40,999 nucleotides of DNA from Bacillota bacterium. GTDB lineage: Bacteria > Bacillota_I > Bacilli_A > Acholeplasmatales > Acholeplasmataceae. The stretch lies in assembly GCA_018818645.1 (NCBI GenBank), contig JAHIRQ010000045.1, forward strand, positions 1 to 40,999. The letters run 5' to 3'. The notes beneath the pieces are model-generated. The model saw only the letters and a list, made by a program, of their open reading frames with translations, was not told the DNA's origin and did no database searches. A program made the position numbers and the translations under genes. Within the stretch, counting starts at the first letter, position 1, and each line of letters starts with the position of its first letter. Of the stretch, positions 1 to 8,912 are shown in pieces.

Positions 1-255
1 AAGATTAATGCATTTCCTGGATATCAATTAGAGCTTGCTAAAAAGGTGAGTGAGTTAACAGGACTACCAGTGATTGGTGGAGGTTTAATTGCTGACTTAA
101 GACTAGCAGATCACGCAGTAGCATCTAAAAAGTGTGATTTAGTCTATTTGGGAAGACTCTTGTTAAGAGATCCTTATGTAGTGATTAATTCAGCAAGTGA
201 ATTGGGAGTTGTTATGCCTTATCCAGTTCAGTATTTAAGAGGCAAAAAAGCATAA
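1..255 (+). CDS. NADH:flavin oxidoreductase (OYE/YqjM-like), C-terminal fragment, truncated by window start
   Basis: Frame 1 is open from base 1 (KINAFPGYQLELAKKVSELTGLPVIGGGLIADLRLADHAVASKKCDLVYLGRLLLRDPYVV...); GGG and LGRxLLxDP motifs are typical of the OYE C-terminal phosphate-binding region. Confidence 0.8.
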   Translation, partial: KINAFPGYQLELAKKVSELTGLPVIGGGLIADLRLADHAVASKKCDLVYLGRLLLRDPYVVINSASELGVVMPYPVQYLRGKKA

Positions 256-277
256 AAATATAGAAGGAAGGGATATA

Positions 278-682
278 GTGAAAAAACTACTGATCAAAAG
301 TTTATGCTTTGTAGTGATTACACTCACTCTTCTTTTTGATTATAGAATCCTTCAAGTGAAGGAAAATAGAGTTATGTTAGCCAATTTTGATAAGAGAAGT
401 TCATGGAATGAGGTTTATGATGTCTTAGGTGATGTTAGAAACGCAGAGATATATCGAAAACCTTATAAGATGAATAGAAGCGATTATGATTATTACGTAG
501 TGTTTTACACGAACTATAATCTTTACAACATCAAAGCAAGTGAGCTTGATTTGGAGAGAGTTGAAAATATGTTAAGGGTAGAACAGGTTGAAGTTGTTGA
601 AGTGAAACCTATTGATTTGTGGTTTTATGGGTTATTATATGTGATGGTTATAGTGTTTCCGATTATGAGAAAAGTTGAGTGA
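278..682 (+). CDS. small membrane protein, unknown function (N- and C-terminal hydrophobic segments)
   Basis: 134-aa ORF with RBS-like gaaggaagg upstream; hydrophobic ends. Confidence 0.6.
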   Translation: MKKLLIKSLCFVVITLTLLFDYRILQVKENRVMLANFDKRSSWNEVYDVLGDVRNAEIYRKPYKMNRSDYDYYVVFYTNYNLYNIKASELDLERVENMLRVEQVEVVEVKPIDLWFYGLLYVMVIVFPIMRKVE

Positions 683-688
683 AGTAAT

Positions 689-1528
689 ATGAGAAAAGAA
701 AAACTTTTAAAACCTTTTGACATAATCGTTTATTTTAATATATTCATGTTTGTTGCGGTTTCAACAAATTTGTTTCATATAAATCTTTTGCTAGGGATTA
801 TTACACTTTCCTTATCAGTTTTTAATGCGATATTTATTATACAAACCGTCATTTTAAGAAATAAATATAATAAAGAATTTTTGAGAAAAATAGAAATAGA
901 AATAAAAGCAGAAGAAATTACAGTGAAAAGTGAATCATCCCCAAACACATACTTTAATGCAAAGCAAGTTTTATTGGAGAATAGAATAGAAGTAGAGTTA
1001 AGAGAAAAATTACCGGATATAAGAATAATCAAAAATGCATATATACCTAAAGTGGATGGAACATTTTCTGAGATTGACATTATTGCTATTAACAAGACAG
1101 GTATTTATGTTATAGAGGCAAAAAATGTAACTGGACAAATAGTTGGAAGATGGAAAGAACCCAATCTAATACTTAAACATCCAGGAGGTAACGAATATCC
1201 GTTTCCAAATCCGATAGATCAAAATACAATGCATTTTAAGTATTTAAAAAATCTTTTAGGGATGAGCAATAATTATTTCAGAAGTATAATTGTTTTTGGT
1301 GATACTGCATTCTTTGATTGTTACAAAGATGTGCCTTATTACGCGGAAGTCTGTCGTTTAGATAAATTGACTAAATCAATGGATAGACTAGCAAGGAAAT
1401 TTCCAATTGAAATGAGTGATTCACTCATAACAAGCACTTATGAAGGTCTAATAGAATTTACTAAAAAAACAGTCGAGAGAGAAAAAGAACATATATCAAG
1501 AATAGATAAGTTTAAAAAAACTTTGTAA
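689..1528 (+). CDS. NERD domain-containing membrane protein
   Basis: Two N-terminal TM segments; VDGTFSEIDIIAINKTGIYVIEAKNVTGQIVGR matches the NERD (nuclease-related domain) core. Confidence 0.8.
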   Translation: MRKEKLLKPFDIIVYFNIFMFVAVSTNLFHINLLLGIITLSLSVFNAIFIIQTVILRNKYNKEFLRKIEIEIKAEEITVKSESSPNTYFNAKQVLLENRIEVELREKLPDIRIIKNAYIPKVDGTFSEIDIIAINKTGIYVIEAKNVTGQIVGRWKEPNLILKHPGGNEYPFPNPIDQNTMHFKYLKNLLGMSNNYFRSIIVFGDTAFFDCYKDVPYYAEVCRLDKLTKSMDRLARKFPIEMSDSLITSTYEGLIEFTKKTVEREKEHISRIDKFKKTL

Positions 1529-2046
1529 AAAAATACTATCTGAAGTGTGGATTCTTTGGAATGAATATTTTATCAAATAGTTCTAATGCTACACGTATAG
1601 AACTTATAAGATTTTTATCTTCAGAAAGAAACTCTATTTTTCTTAAAACACCAAATTATAGTATGATCTTTCGTACATTATCATTAAATATATAATAGTA
1701 ATTTGTCGATTATTTATTGTACTTAATCAATAAAAATATTTTCATATCATTCTAAAAATAATCACATAATCAGTTTTTCAGTGAATGAGAGTAAAAAACA
1801 GCTCATTTTTTTAATCTGAATACCAGACATATCAAGATTTTAAATTCAGATCAATAGAAAAGTTTTGTATAATTTTGGTTGTAAGTGTTAGCATGTTTTT
1901 TATATAGAATCATGAGAAATTAATGTTTTAACAAGTTATCATGCGGAATTTTATAGACATTATTTTCGAAGCATAAAAAGGTTGTATTTAATATTGGTAT
2001 CAGCAATTTCTATAGTATAATCAACTGTAAATAAAGGGGTGATTCA

Positions 2047-2547
2047 ATGAATAATTGCGATGGTAGTATGAATGAAAAACTTGCAATTGCAACAACCAAT
2101 TTTGCAAGAAATTTATTGAAAGTAGATGATGCACTATGGGTGTTCATTAATGATGGAGATATGTTTAAGTCAATCAATCATTCTGGTCTCTTTGAAAAAG
2201 AAATGTTTGTTATCCGGTACAATCGTGAATGGTTGAGAACTGCACAAACTGATAAAATCATCAAATGTGCATTCCATGAAACATTTCATTCAGTTCAATA
2301 CTCAGCTGTAATTGGATATGGAATGGGAATTAAAAACAACCTATTCTCAGATGATGAAATGATGCAAATGATTTATGAATTTAAAACGGAAAACTATAAT
2401 GATTCTAGTGATGAATGGGGCACACACTTAGTAGAACAACAAGCAGAAGGTTTCGCCCTAGAACTCTATGAAAAGTTTATTAATCAATTCAAAAACATTG
2501 AAGATTTCATCGATAGATACTATGAAATGTATCCTAATATTGAATAA
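2047..2547 (+). CDS. putative zincin-like metallopeptidase (HExxH) of unknown family
   Basis: CAFHETFHSVQYS at codons 75-87 and a downstream EQQAEGFALELYEKF helix that could carry the third ligand; RBS aaagggg upstream. Confidence 0.5.
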   Translation: MNNCDGSMNEKLAIATTNFARNLLKVDDALWVFINDGDMFKSINHSGLFEKEMFVIRYNREWLRTAQTDKIIKCAFHETFHSVQYSAVIGYGMGIKNNLFSDDEMMQMIYEFKTENYNDSSDEWGTHLVEQQAEGFALELYEKFINQFKNIEDFIDRYYEMYPNIE

Positions 2548-2669
2548 GTTGAATATTGATGTCTCTGATGAAGATGAGTGATCAAAAGCTTCAAGGTGCT
2601 TTAATTTTAATTAAAGGTAGAATTGCAAGGGCTTTTGTGATACAATTTATCTAATCAGTAATGCATGTT

Positions 2670-2690
2670 TATGATGTCTTAAATAGGGAA
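2670..2690 (+). repeat. module-boundary repeat copy A
   Basis: TTATGATGTCTTAAATAGGGA; shares the core with copies at ~11.6 and ~16.0 kb. Confidence 0.55.
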
Positions 2691-2701
2691 ATTGACACCC
2701 T

Positions 2702-2717
2702 TTTCAACTAGTTGAAA
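2702..2717. promoter_or_regulatory. 16-bp perfect palindrome TTTCAACTAGTTGAAA, possible operator of the RM operon
   Basis: Perfect inverted repeat 5 nt downstream of a TTGACA hexamer (2692-2697) and 59 nt upstream of the C5-MTase ATG. Confidence 0.4.
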
Positions 2718-2776
2718 GAATAGGTGATAATTGGTAGAATCCAGAAACTTGGAAAAACGGATTGGTGTGAACTCTA

Positions 2777-3961
2777 ATGATGAAGAAAAAAATCGAACCA
2801 AACAATAACTTAACAAATAGAAAAATCAAGATCATCGATCTTTTTTCTGGTGTTGGCGGTTTAACTTTTGGATTTTACTATAGCATATACCGAAATAGTT
2901 TTGTAAAGAATGATAATTTTGAAATACTCTTTGCAAATGACTATGACCAACAAGCATCAAGTGCATTTACAACTAATTATCCAGACATAAAGATGTTTAA
3001 CAATTCCATTGAGGATATTACATTAGATTTTTTAAAAAAACACGAAATAAATTACGCGGACACGGACTTAATAATCGGTGGACCACCTTGCCAATCATAT
3101 AGCTTTATTGGAAAAAGAGAGAATGATACACGTTCGAAAATGTATTCAGAATATAAAAGAATGCTTACGATTATTAAGCCAAAGATGTTTATATTCGAAA
3201 ACGTATTAGGAATCTTATCTTTCAAGTTGCCTGATAATAGTAAGATAATTAATCACATTATTGATGAGTTTAATGAAATCGGGTACTCTGTATCAATGCA
3301 AGTGTTAAATTCCTTAGACTATGGCGTCCCACAAAATAGACTAAGAGTTTTTATCGTTGGAATTAGGTCTGACACAAAAATTGAGTGGAAATTCCCATTA
3401 CCAGTCAAAGAGAGAAAATTAACACTGCTTGATGCTATATCTGATTTACCTCAGATTGGGCAAAATCAATCAGGAGATAATTACATATGTGAACCATTGA
3501 CTAGTTATCAAAGTCTCATGAGGAAAAAGAGCAAATCCATTTCAGAACATTATTGCGGAGTTTATGGAGATAGAATTACATCAATAATTTATAATCTGGG
3601 ACCTGGTGAGGCTCATGACGATATTAATAAGAAAGTAGATCAAGGGATTCTTCCTAAAGACTTGTATTTAACTTCTGGTTATCATAATTCTTATGGTAGA
3701 CTTCTTTGGGATAAACCTAGTGGAACCATCACTAATAATTTTTCTACCCCTTCGGCAATTAGATGTATTCACCCTGACCAAAATCGTGCACTAACTATAA
3801 GAGAAGCAGCCCGTATTCAGTCATTTCCAGATTGGTTTGAGTTTTTTGGAAGTAAGACTAGTAAGAAAACACAAGTGGGAAATGCTGTGCCTCCTTTACT
3901 AGCCATTTGCTTAGCAAAACAGATTGAAATTGCGTTCAGAGGTAATTTAAATGGAGAATAA
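2777..3961 (+). CDS. DNA (cytosine-5)-methyltransferase
   Basis: Motif I IDLFSGVGGLTFGF, IV GGPPCQSYSFIGKR, VI ENVLGI, VIII QNRLRVFIVG, X QVGNAVPPLLA. Confidence 0.95.
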   Translation: MMKKKIEPNNNLTNRKIKIIDLFSGVGGLTFGFYYSIYRNSFVKNDNFEILFANDYDQQASSAFTTNYPDIKMFNNSIEDITLDFLKKHEINYADTDLIIGGPPCQSYSFIGKRENDTRSKMYSEYKRMLTIIKPKMFIFENVLGILSFKLPDNSKIINHIIDEFNEIGYSVSMQVLNSLDYGVPQNRLRVFIVGIRSDTKIEWKFPLPVKERKLTLLDAISDLPQIGQNQSGDNYICEPLTSYQSLMRKKSKSISEHYCGVYGDRITSIIYNLGPGEAHDDINKKVDQGILPKDLYLTSGYHNSYGRLLWDKPSGTITNNFSTPSAIRCIHPDQNRALTIREAARIQSFPDWFEFFGSKTSKKTQVGNAVPPLLAICLAKQIEIAFRGNLNGE

Positions 3962-6014
3962 GATATTTTTCAATTTTTCATATTTAGCCCTAAAACTATT
4001 GGGAAGTGGTCTTTATTCTAATCCGTGGAATGCAATTTCTGAATTAGTAGCAAATGGATTTGACGCTGAAGCCGACAAAGTGTTTATACATATACATGGT
4101 ATAAATAAGGAGCATTCTACTGTTGAGATTTTTGATAATGGGAAAGGTATGTCATATCAGGACCTAGTTGAAAAGTATGTTTTCGTAGGTAGAAACAAAA
4201 GACTTGAAGATTTAAACGATAGTAATATTAGAACGTTAGGTAGAAAAGGTATTGGTAAACTCGCCACTTTATACTTGTCTAATAATGTTCAAATCATTAC
4301 AAAAACAGATAGTGATTTATCAGGGTGGAGTTTAAATATTTCGGAGTACAACGAGGATGATAGACCAGCTCTCGTAAATACACCAATTGAAGAAATTACT
4401 CTTTATTCCAATAATGAATGGAATCAAATTATAACAGGAGTCTTTATTAGGCTAAATGATGTGAACTTAACAGGTTTGGGAGAGAAAACCTTAGCTGGAT
4501 TAAAAAATCGTTTATCGGACTTCTACCTACTTGATAATAAAGACAGGAAAATTGCATTTTCATATGTAGAAACTGAAAATGACGAAATTAAGTTTGAAGA
4601 TATTGAGAAAAATGTTGCATACAGAAATTTTTGTGTTTTATTCAACAATAGTAATACCATTTTCCCAAATTATCTTAGTCAACGAATAAAAATGCAAAAT
4701 AAATATCCAAAAATTTTACAGGATTATCCAGCACAATTACTTAGCTCTGATGCATTTGAGACTTCAGGAGTAGCTAAGTTCACAACAGAGAATCAAAAAG
4801 AAATTGAAAAAAAATACGAAATGAAAGGTTGGATTGGGCTTCATACAACAATTAACCAAACAAATGCTAGAGAGAACGATCCCACCTTTTTAAAGAATAG
4901 AGCAACAAGCCCTAATAGATTAAGATTATATGTTAGAGGAAAACTCGCAATTGAAAATTTCTTGGACTATATAAAAAGTAGTCAAGCATTTTCTAATTAT
5001 ATTGAAGGTGAGATAAGTTTCGATATTTTGGATGATAATGATTTACCTGATATTGCAACTGCGAACAGACAGCAAATCTCAGAAAAAGATTCAAGAGTAC
5101 AACTACTAATAAATATATTGAATCCAATAATTACTAAACTAATACAAACGAGAGTTGCACTAGCAAAGAAAGTTAGAAATGATGAGGAATTAATTGAAAA
5201 AAAACGTCTTGATGAAATTAGCATTAAACATGAAGAAGAACTAGCCCAAAGCAATAGAGAAAAAGAACAAGTTCAAAAAGAGAAAGAACAGATCAGTGCA
5301 GAATTGGGAGTACGAAAACAACAGGTTGAATTATTAGCTAAAGGATTAAGAAAAGATGAAACTCGATTAGCAGATGCAATTCATACTATTCAAAAAATGT
5401 GTGTCACAATTGACAAGAAAATTGTACGCATATTTAATACATTTAACCAAAATAAATCAATGCCAGTGAAATTTTATAGAGAAGTCTCAACGATTAAGTT
5501 ATATAATCGAAAATCATTGATTATGACAAAATACGCTTTTAAGGGAAAATACAATTTGAGATCAAAAATCATTAACCAGAACATAGGTATTTTTATAAAT
5601 CAGTATGTCAAAATCATGCTTGAGACCTCCATTAAAACTGATGTAGAATTTGACCCAAGCGAGAATACACTTTTTTCATTTGATACCACTTCTTTGGGTA
5701 TTATTATCGAGAATGTGTATTCAAACTCAGAAAAATCTGGTGCTCAAGTCATGAATATTGATGTAGATATTCGTGATAACAAAGCGATTCTTGTGTTTGC
5801 TGATAACGGTAATGGTTATGAAAGGGATTTGTTTCCTGATCCTGAAGTATTTTTTGAATTAGGAATAAAACATTCGAGTGGTATGGGTTATGGTATAGGA
5901 TTACATCATATTAGGGAAATTGCAAAAGAGTCAGGTGGTTCAGCATACATAGATACTAACTATACAGAGGGGTTCAAACTTGTAGTTGAACTTGGCAATC
6001 GAAAGGAAGATTAA
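3951..6014 (+). CDS. dual-GHKL ATPase: N-terminal MORC/Hsp90-like ATPase, coiled coil, DHp-like segment and C-terminal histidine-kinase-type HATPase
   Basis: N-term: ELVANGFDAEAD (N box), IFDNGKGMS (G1), GRKGIGKLA (G2). C-term: IIENVYSNSEKSGA (N box), FADNGNGYE (G1), GMGYGIGLHHIREIAKESGG (G2). Start overlaps the MTase stop by 11 bp. Confidence 0.85.
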   Translation: MENKIFFNFSYLALKLLGSGLYSNPWNAISELVANGFDAEADKVFIHIHGINKEHSTVEIFDNGKGMSYQDLVEKYVFVGRNKRLEDLNDSNIRTLGRKGIGKLATLYLSNNVQIITKTDSDLSGWSLNISEYNEDDRPALVNTPIEEITLYSNNEWNQIITGVFIRLNDVNLTGLGEKTLAGLKNRLSDFYLLDNKDRKIAFSYVETENDEIKFEDIEKNVAYRNFCVLFNNSNTIFPNYLSQRIKMQNKYPKILQDYPAQLLSSDAFETSGVAKFTTENQKEIEKKYEMKGWIGLHTTINQTNARENDPTFLKNRATSPNRLRLYVRGKLAIENFLDYIKSSQAFSNYIEGEISFDILDDNDLPDIATANRQQISEKDSRVQLLINILNPIITKLIQTRVALAKKVRNDEELIEKKRLDEISIKHEEELAQSNREKEQVQKEKEQISAELGVRKQQVELLAKGLRKDETRLADAIHTIQKMCVTIDKKIVRIFNTFNQNKSMPVKFYREVSTIKLYNRKSLIMTKYAFKGKYNLRSKIINQNIGIFINQYVKIMLETSIKTDVEFDPSENTLFSFDTTSLGIIIENVYSNSEKSGAQVMNIDVDIRDNKAILVFADNGNGYERDLFPDPEVFFELGIKHSSGMGYGIGLHHIREIAKESGGSAYIDTNYTEGFKLVVELGNRKED

Positions 6015-6018
6015 ATAC

Positions 6019-6984
6019 ATGGATATTAAGTTTAATATACTATTAATCGAAGATGACCCTGATTTCTCTAAAGAAACTAAGGAAAACCTTGAGGAAAAAA
6101 TGAATTATCTAAACTTGCTTCCCAATATTATATCAAAATCTAGTTACCCAAAAGATAAGATAAAAGATATTGGAGCAAAGTTTGACTTGCTATTAGTTGA
6201 TTACAATCTATCTAATGATGAGGTTGGCACAGAATTGATATTCAAGGTTAGAAATTTATCCATGTTGCCTGACATAATATTTTATTCATCGCAATCCAGT
6301 ATTGAAGAAATAATATCTCGAGAAGAAAGAGAAAATAGAGTTTCATTGATTACCCTACTTCAAAAAGGTATTTACTTCTCAAATTCTGAGAATCTAGAAA
6401 ATATTGCTATTGATGTTATTAAAAAAATCACAAATAGAGAAGAGAAAATCAATGGATTTAAAGGGATGGTATTATCATATGTTTCAGAGTATGAAGATAT
6501 GGTAAATAGAATTATAGGTGAGTTGTTAGAAAAGACAACCGACTTATCACCCATTGAAAAATATATATCTGCAGAAATTTTAGGTTCAATGTCTAAAAAA
6601 GCCAGTCAAAACAAAGAAATCTTTGATAATGAAATGAGTCCAAGAAAAGCAATTGAAATATTGGATTCATCAAATAGGCACATAGACCATTCGAAAAGAA
6701 TTCGAGTCATGAATAGAATCCTAGAGAAAAATGGGTTTGAAACTATTGATTTTAATGTGTATAAAGAAGAAATTCTTGATTTAAGAAACAGTCTAAGTCA
6801 TATACACATAGTTAATGATGACTTAGAGAACACATATTACATTTTTACCGTGAATAATAAAACACAGGTTCTTACGCCAGAATACTGTTCAAGTATAAGA
6901 ATTTTACTATCAAAATATAAAAAAATATTCATTAAATTAACAGAAAAAGTAAAAATAAATGAGTTAAACAATGATTTGGAATAA
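6019..6984 (+). CDS. receiver (REC)-domain response regulator with C-terminal HEPN-like RX4H region
   Basis: ILLIEDDPDF, LLVDYNLSNDEVG (phospho-Asp candidate), LLQKG (conserved Lys). C-term EEILDLRNSLSHIHI = RX4H. Start chosen at 6019 after gaaaggaag RBS; the ORF track extends to 5986. Confidence 0.75.
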   Translation: MDIKFNILLIEDDPDFSKETKENLEEKMNYLNLLPNIISKSSYPKDKIKDIGAKFDLLLVDYNLSNDEVGTELIFKVRNLSMLPDIIFYSSQSSIEEIISREERENRVSLITLLQKGIYFSNSENLENIAIDVIKKITNREEKINGFKGMVLSYVSEYEDMVNRIIGELLEKTTDLSPIEKYISAEILGSMSKKASQNKEIFDNEMSPRKAIEILDSSNRHIDHSKRIRVMNRILEKNGFETIDFNVYKEEILDLRNSLSHIHIVNDDLENTYYIFTVNNKTQVLTPEYCSSIRILLSKYKKIFIKLTEKVKINELNNDLE

Positions 6985-7003
6985 ACAGGCAAGGAGGATG
7001 TTC

Positions 7004-8815
7004 ATGGACTCACTTTGGAGTATGTCTACTACAGTTAGAGAATCAGATAGAATCTATGGGTTTTTGAGTGTTGCTAAAAAAATTGAAGGTGAAGTGTGGG
7101 ATACTATCACACAAAAGAAATATCAAGTTTTGCTTGTTCAGTATCGTGAATACTTGAATGATCCTTCAAATGGCCAAACATTTCAAAGATTAAATCATGA
7201 GCAAATCGAGTGGCTTTCAAACAAAGATAGAAAAATGTCGTATGAGGTTGCAGAATCTATAATTGATGCAAAAGCATATGTTGGCGGTGCAGAAATGCGC
7301 GGACGTCAATCTATGGCTCCGCTCAAAAAGTTAGGTTTAGTGTATATGGACAATTCAAATAGAATCGTGATTTCAGATTTGGGTAATAAGTTTATTAACA
7401 ATGAAATTACATTTGAAGAGTTTTTTTTAGATTCTCTGTTAAAAATACAGTATCCTAATCCACTTGATGATTCTTATACCACATGGAATACAAAACCATT
7501 TATATCTACTCTTCATTTGATCAGAAGAGTTAATGAATTTTGTGAGCTAAATGGACATAAGGCAAAAGGAATTTCAAAAGACGAATTTGGGATTTTTGCT
7601 CTGTCCTTGAAAAATTACTATGATGTTGATAAATATGCAAATCTTATTATTGATTACAGAAATCAATATGAGACGATACTAGATGAATTGGAGAAAAAAA
7701 CTTTTAGAGAATCCTACATAAGTTCACTGCTTCCCAACTTTAAAGAACCTATAACTAACTCAATCGAATATACGGATAATATGATTCGCTATTTTAGACA
7801 AACCAAAATGATACATATAAGAGGAAAATATGCCAACACATATATTGATTTAGAACCTAGAAGAAAAACTGAAATAGAATCAATTTTGGCAATTGATAAT
7901 GGTAGACCATTAGATTTTCCAAACGCAGAAGCATGGTTAGAGTATTTTTCAGTCTATGGAACATACATTTTGCCATATGAAACCATCGAGAAACTTAAGA
8001 AAATATTGTATGAAGTAAATGCAGAAATTAAGCAATTATCTTTCGATAATGCAGTATCTTATGAGCCAATAGTGTATCAGGGTAATGATAAATCCCAATT
8101 TAAGGAGTATATTCAAAAAGCTAGAGGAGTCAGAACAGTTCTACAGAATTTGCAGCTTAAAAATGAGTATTTTGAAATCACAAAGATTGATGAAGTTATT
8201 AAATCACTTACATTAATTTATGAAAGGGATAGAGAGAGGTTGTTAGTAAACAAACCAAGTTTAGAGTTTGAGAAATGGATGAATGTTTCATTGAACATTT
8301 TTAATGATGCTCATTTAATCAAACCTAATACTATTGTTGGTGATGATAATGAACCTATCAATACGGCTCCTGGTGGAGTTGCAGACATTGAATGTTATTA
8401 TGAGACCTATAATGCAATATGTGAGGTTACAACATTAACATCCAGGGACCAATGGATAAATGAAGGGCAACCTGTAATGAGACACCTCAGAGAGTTCGAA
8501 GTATCCAGTGATAAAGAGCAAAATTATTGCATTTTTGTTGCACCTAAATTACATCAAGATACAGTAAATACTTTTTGGAATTCTGTAAAATATGAATATG
8601 AAGGTGTAAGACAAAGAATTGTACCTATAACAATTCCTCAACTAATACTGTTGTTAGAAGGAGTTAAAAAAGTTCACTCGAAGAATAAAAAGCTGGATCA
8701 CAAAATTTTTGGGGAACTGTTGCATAAGTGCTCTGATACAACCGATTTAAAATCTTCAAGGGAATGGATACCAAATGTCCAAAGAAATATTGGAGATTGG
8801 GTTTCCTCCTTATAA
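7004..8815 (+). CDS. AlwI-family type II restriction endonuclease
   Basis: N-term LWSMSTTVRESDRIYGFLSVAKKIEGEVWDTITQKKYQVLLVQ; nuclease core ADIECYYETYNAICEVTTLTSRDQWINEGQPVMRHLREFE (PD-(D/E)XK-like D..E.T). RBS aaggagg before ATG at 7004; ORF track start 6971. Confidence 0.85.
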   Translation: MDSLWSMSTTVRESDRIYGFLSVAKKIEGEVWDTITQKKYQVLLVQYREYLNDPSNGQTFQRLNHEQIEWLSNKDRKMSYEVAESIIDAKAYVGGAEMRGRQSMAPLKKLGLVYMDNSNRIVISDLGNKFINNEITFEEFFLDSLLKIQYPNPLDDSYTTWNTKPFISTLHLIRRVNEFCELNGHKAKGISKDEFGIFALSLKNYYDVDKYANLIIDYRNQYETILDELEKKTFRESYISSLLPNFKEPITNSIEYTDNMIRYFRQTKMIHIRGKYANTYIDLEPRRKTEIESILAIDNGRPLDFPNAEAWLEYFSVYGTYILPYETIEKLKKILYEVNAEIKQLSFDNAVSYEPIVYQGNDKSQFKEYIQKARGVRTVLQNLQLKNEYFEITKIDEVIKSLTLIYERDRERLLVNKPSLEFEKWMNVSLNIFNDAHLIKPNTIVGDDNEPINTAPGGVADIECYYETYNAICEVTTLTSRDQWINEGQPVMRHLREFEVSSDKEQNYCIFVAPKLHQDTVNTFWNSVKYEYEGVRQRIVPITIPQLILLLEGVKKVHSKNKKLDHKIFGELLHKCSDTTDLKSSREWIPNVQRNIGDWVSSL

Positions 8816-8837
8816 AAAAATAAAAAAGAAGAATCTG

Positions 8838-8866
8838 GAAATGTGTTGAATAACACATTTCTTTTT
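8838..8866 (+). terminator. Rho-independent terminator after the REase gene
   Basis: GAAATGTGTT-GAAT-AACACATTTC perfect 10-bp stem followed by TTTTT. Confidence 0.8.
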
Positions 8867-8874
8867 GCTATAAT
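8846..8874 (+). promoter_or_regulatory. sigma-70-type promoter nested in the terminator
   Basis: TTGAAT (8846-8851), 17-nt spacer, TATAAT (8869-8874); directs transcription into the D12 MTase. Confidence 0.5.
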
Positions 8875-8912
8875 TGATGCATGCGATGCCTAAAATGGAA
8901 ATGAGTGAAATA

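Noticed and set aside
775-1095. Minus-strand ORFs (775-1095, 4997-5254, 6372-6554, 8664-9079, 9868-10059, 13570-13821, 14432-14644 etc.)
   Set aside because: They lie antisense to well-supported genes, have AT-rich low-complexity compositions (F/I/S-rich), and no RBS or recognised domains; considered shadow ORFs.
1561-1695. Short ORF (~44 codons) in the 1.5-2.0 kb intergenic region
   Set aside because: No RBS, no recognisable domain, very AT-rich; cannot be supported.
1784-1813. Possible terminator (AATGAG...CTCATTTTTTT)
   Set aside because: Only a 6-bp stem with a 12-nt loop and far from any gene end; too weak.
2578-2660. Hairpin CTTTAATTTTAATTAAAG as regulatory RNA
   Set aside because: AT-only palindrome in an AT-rich genome, not distinguishable from chance.
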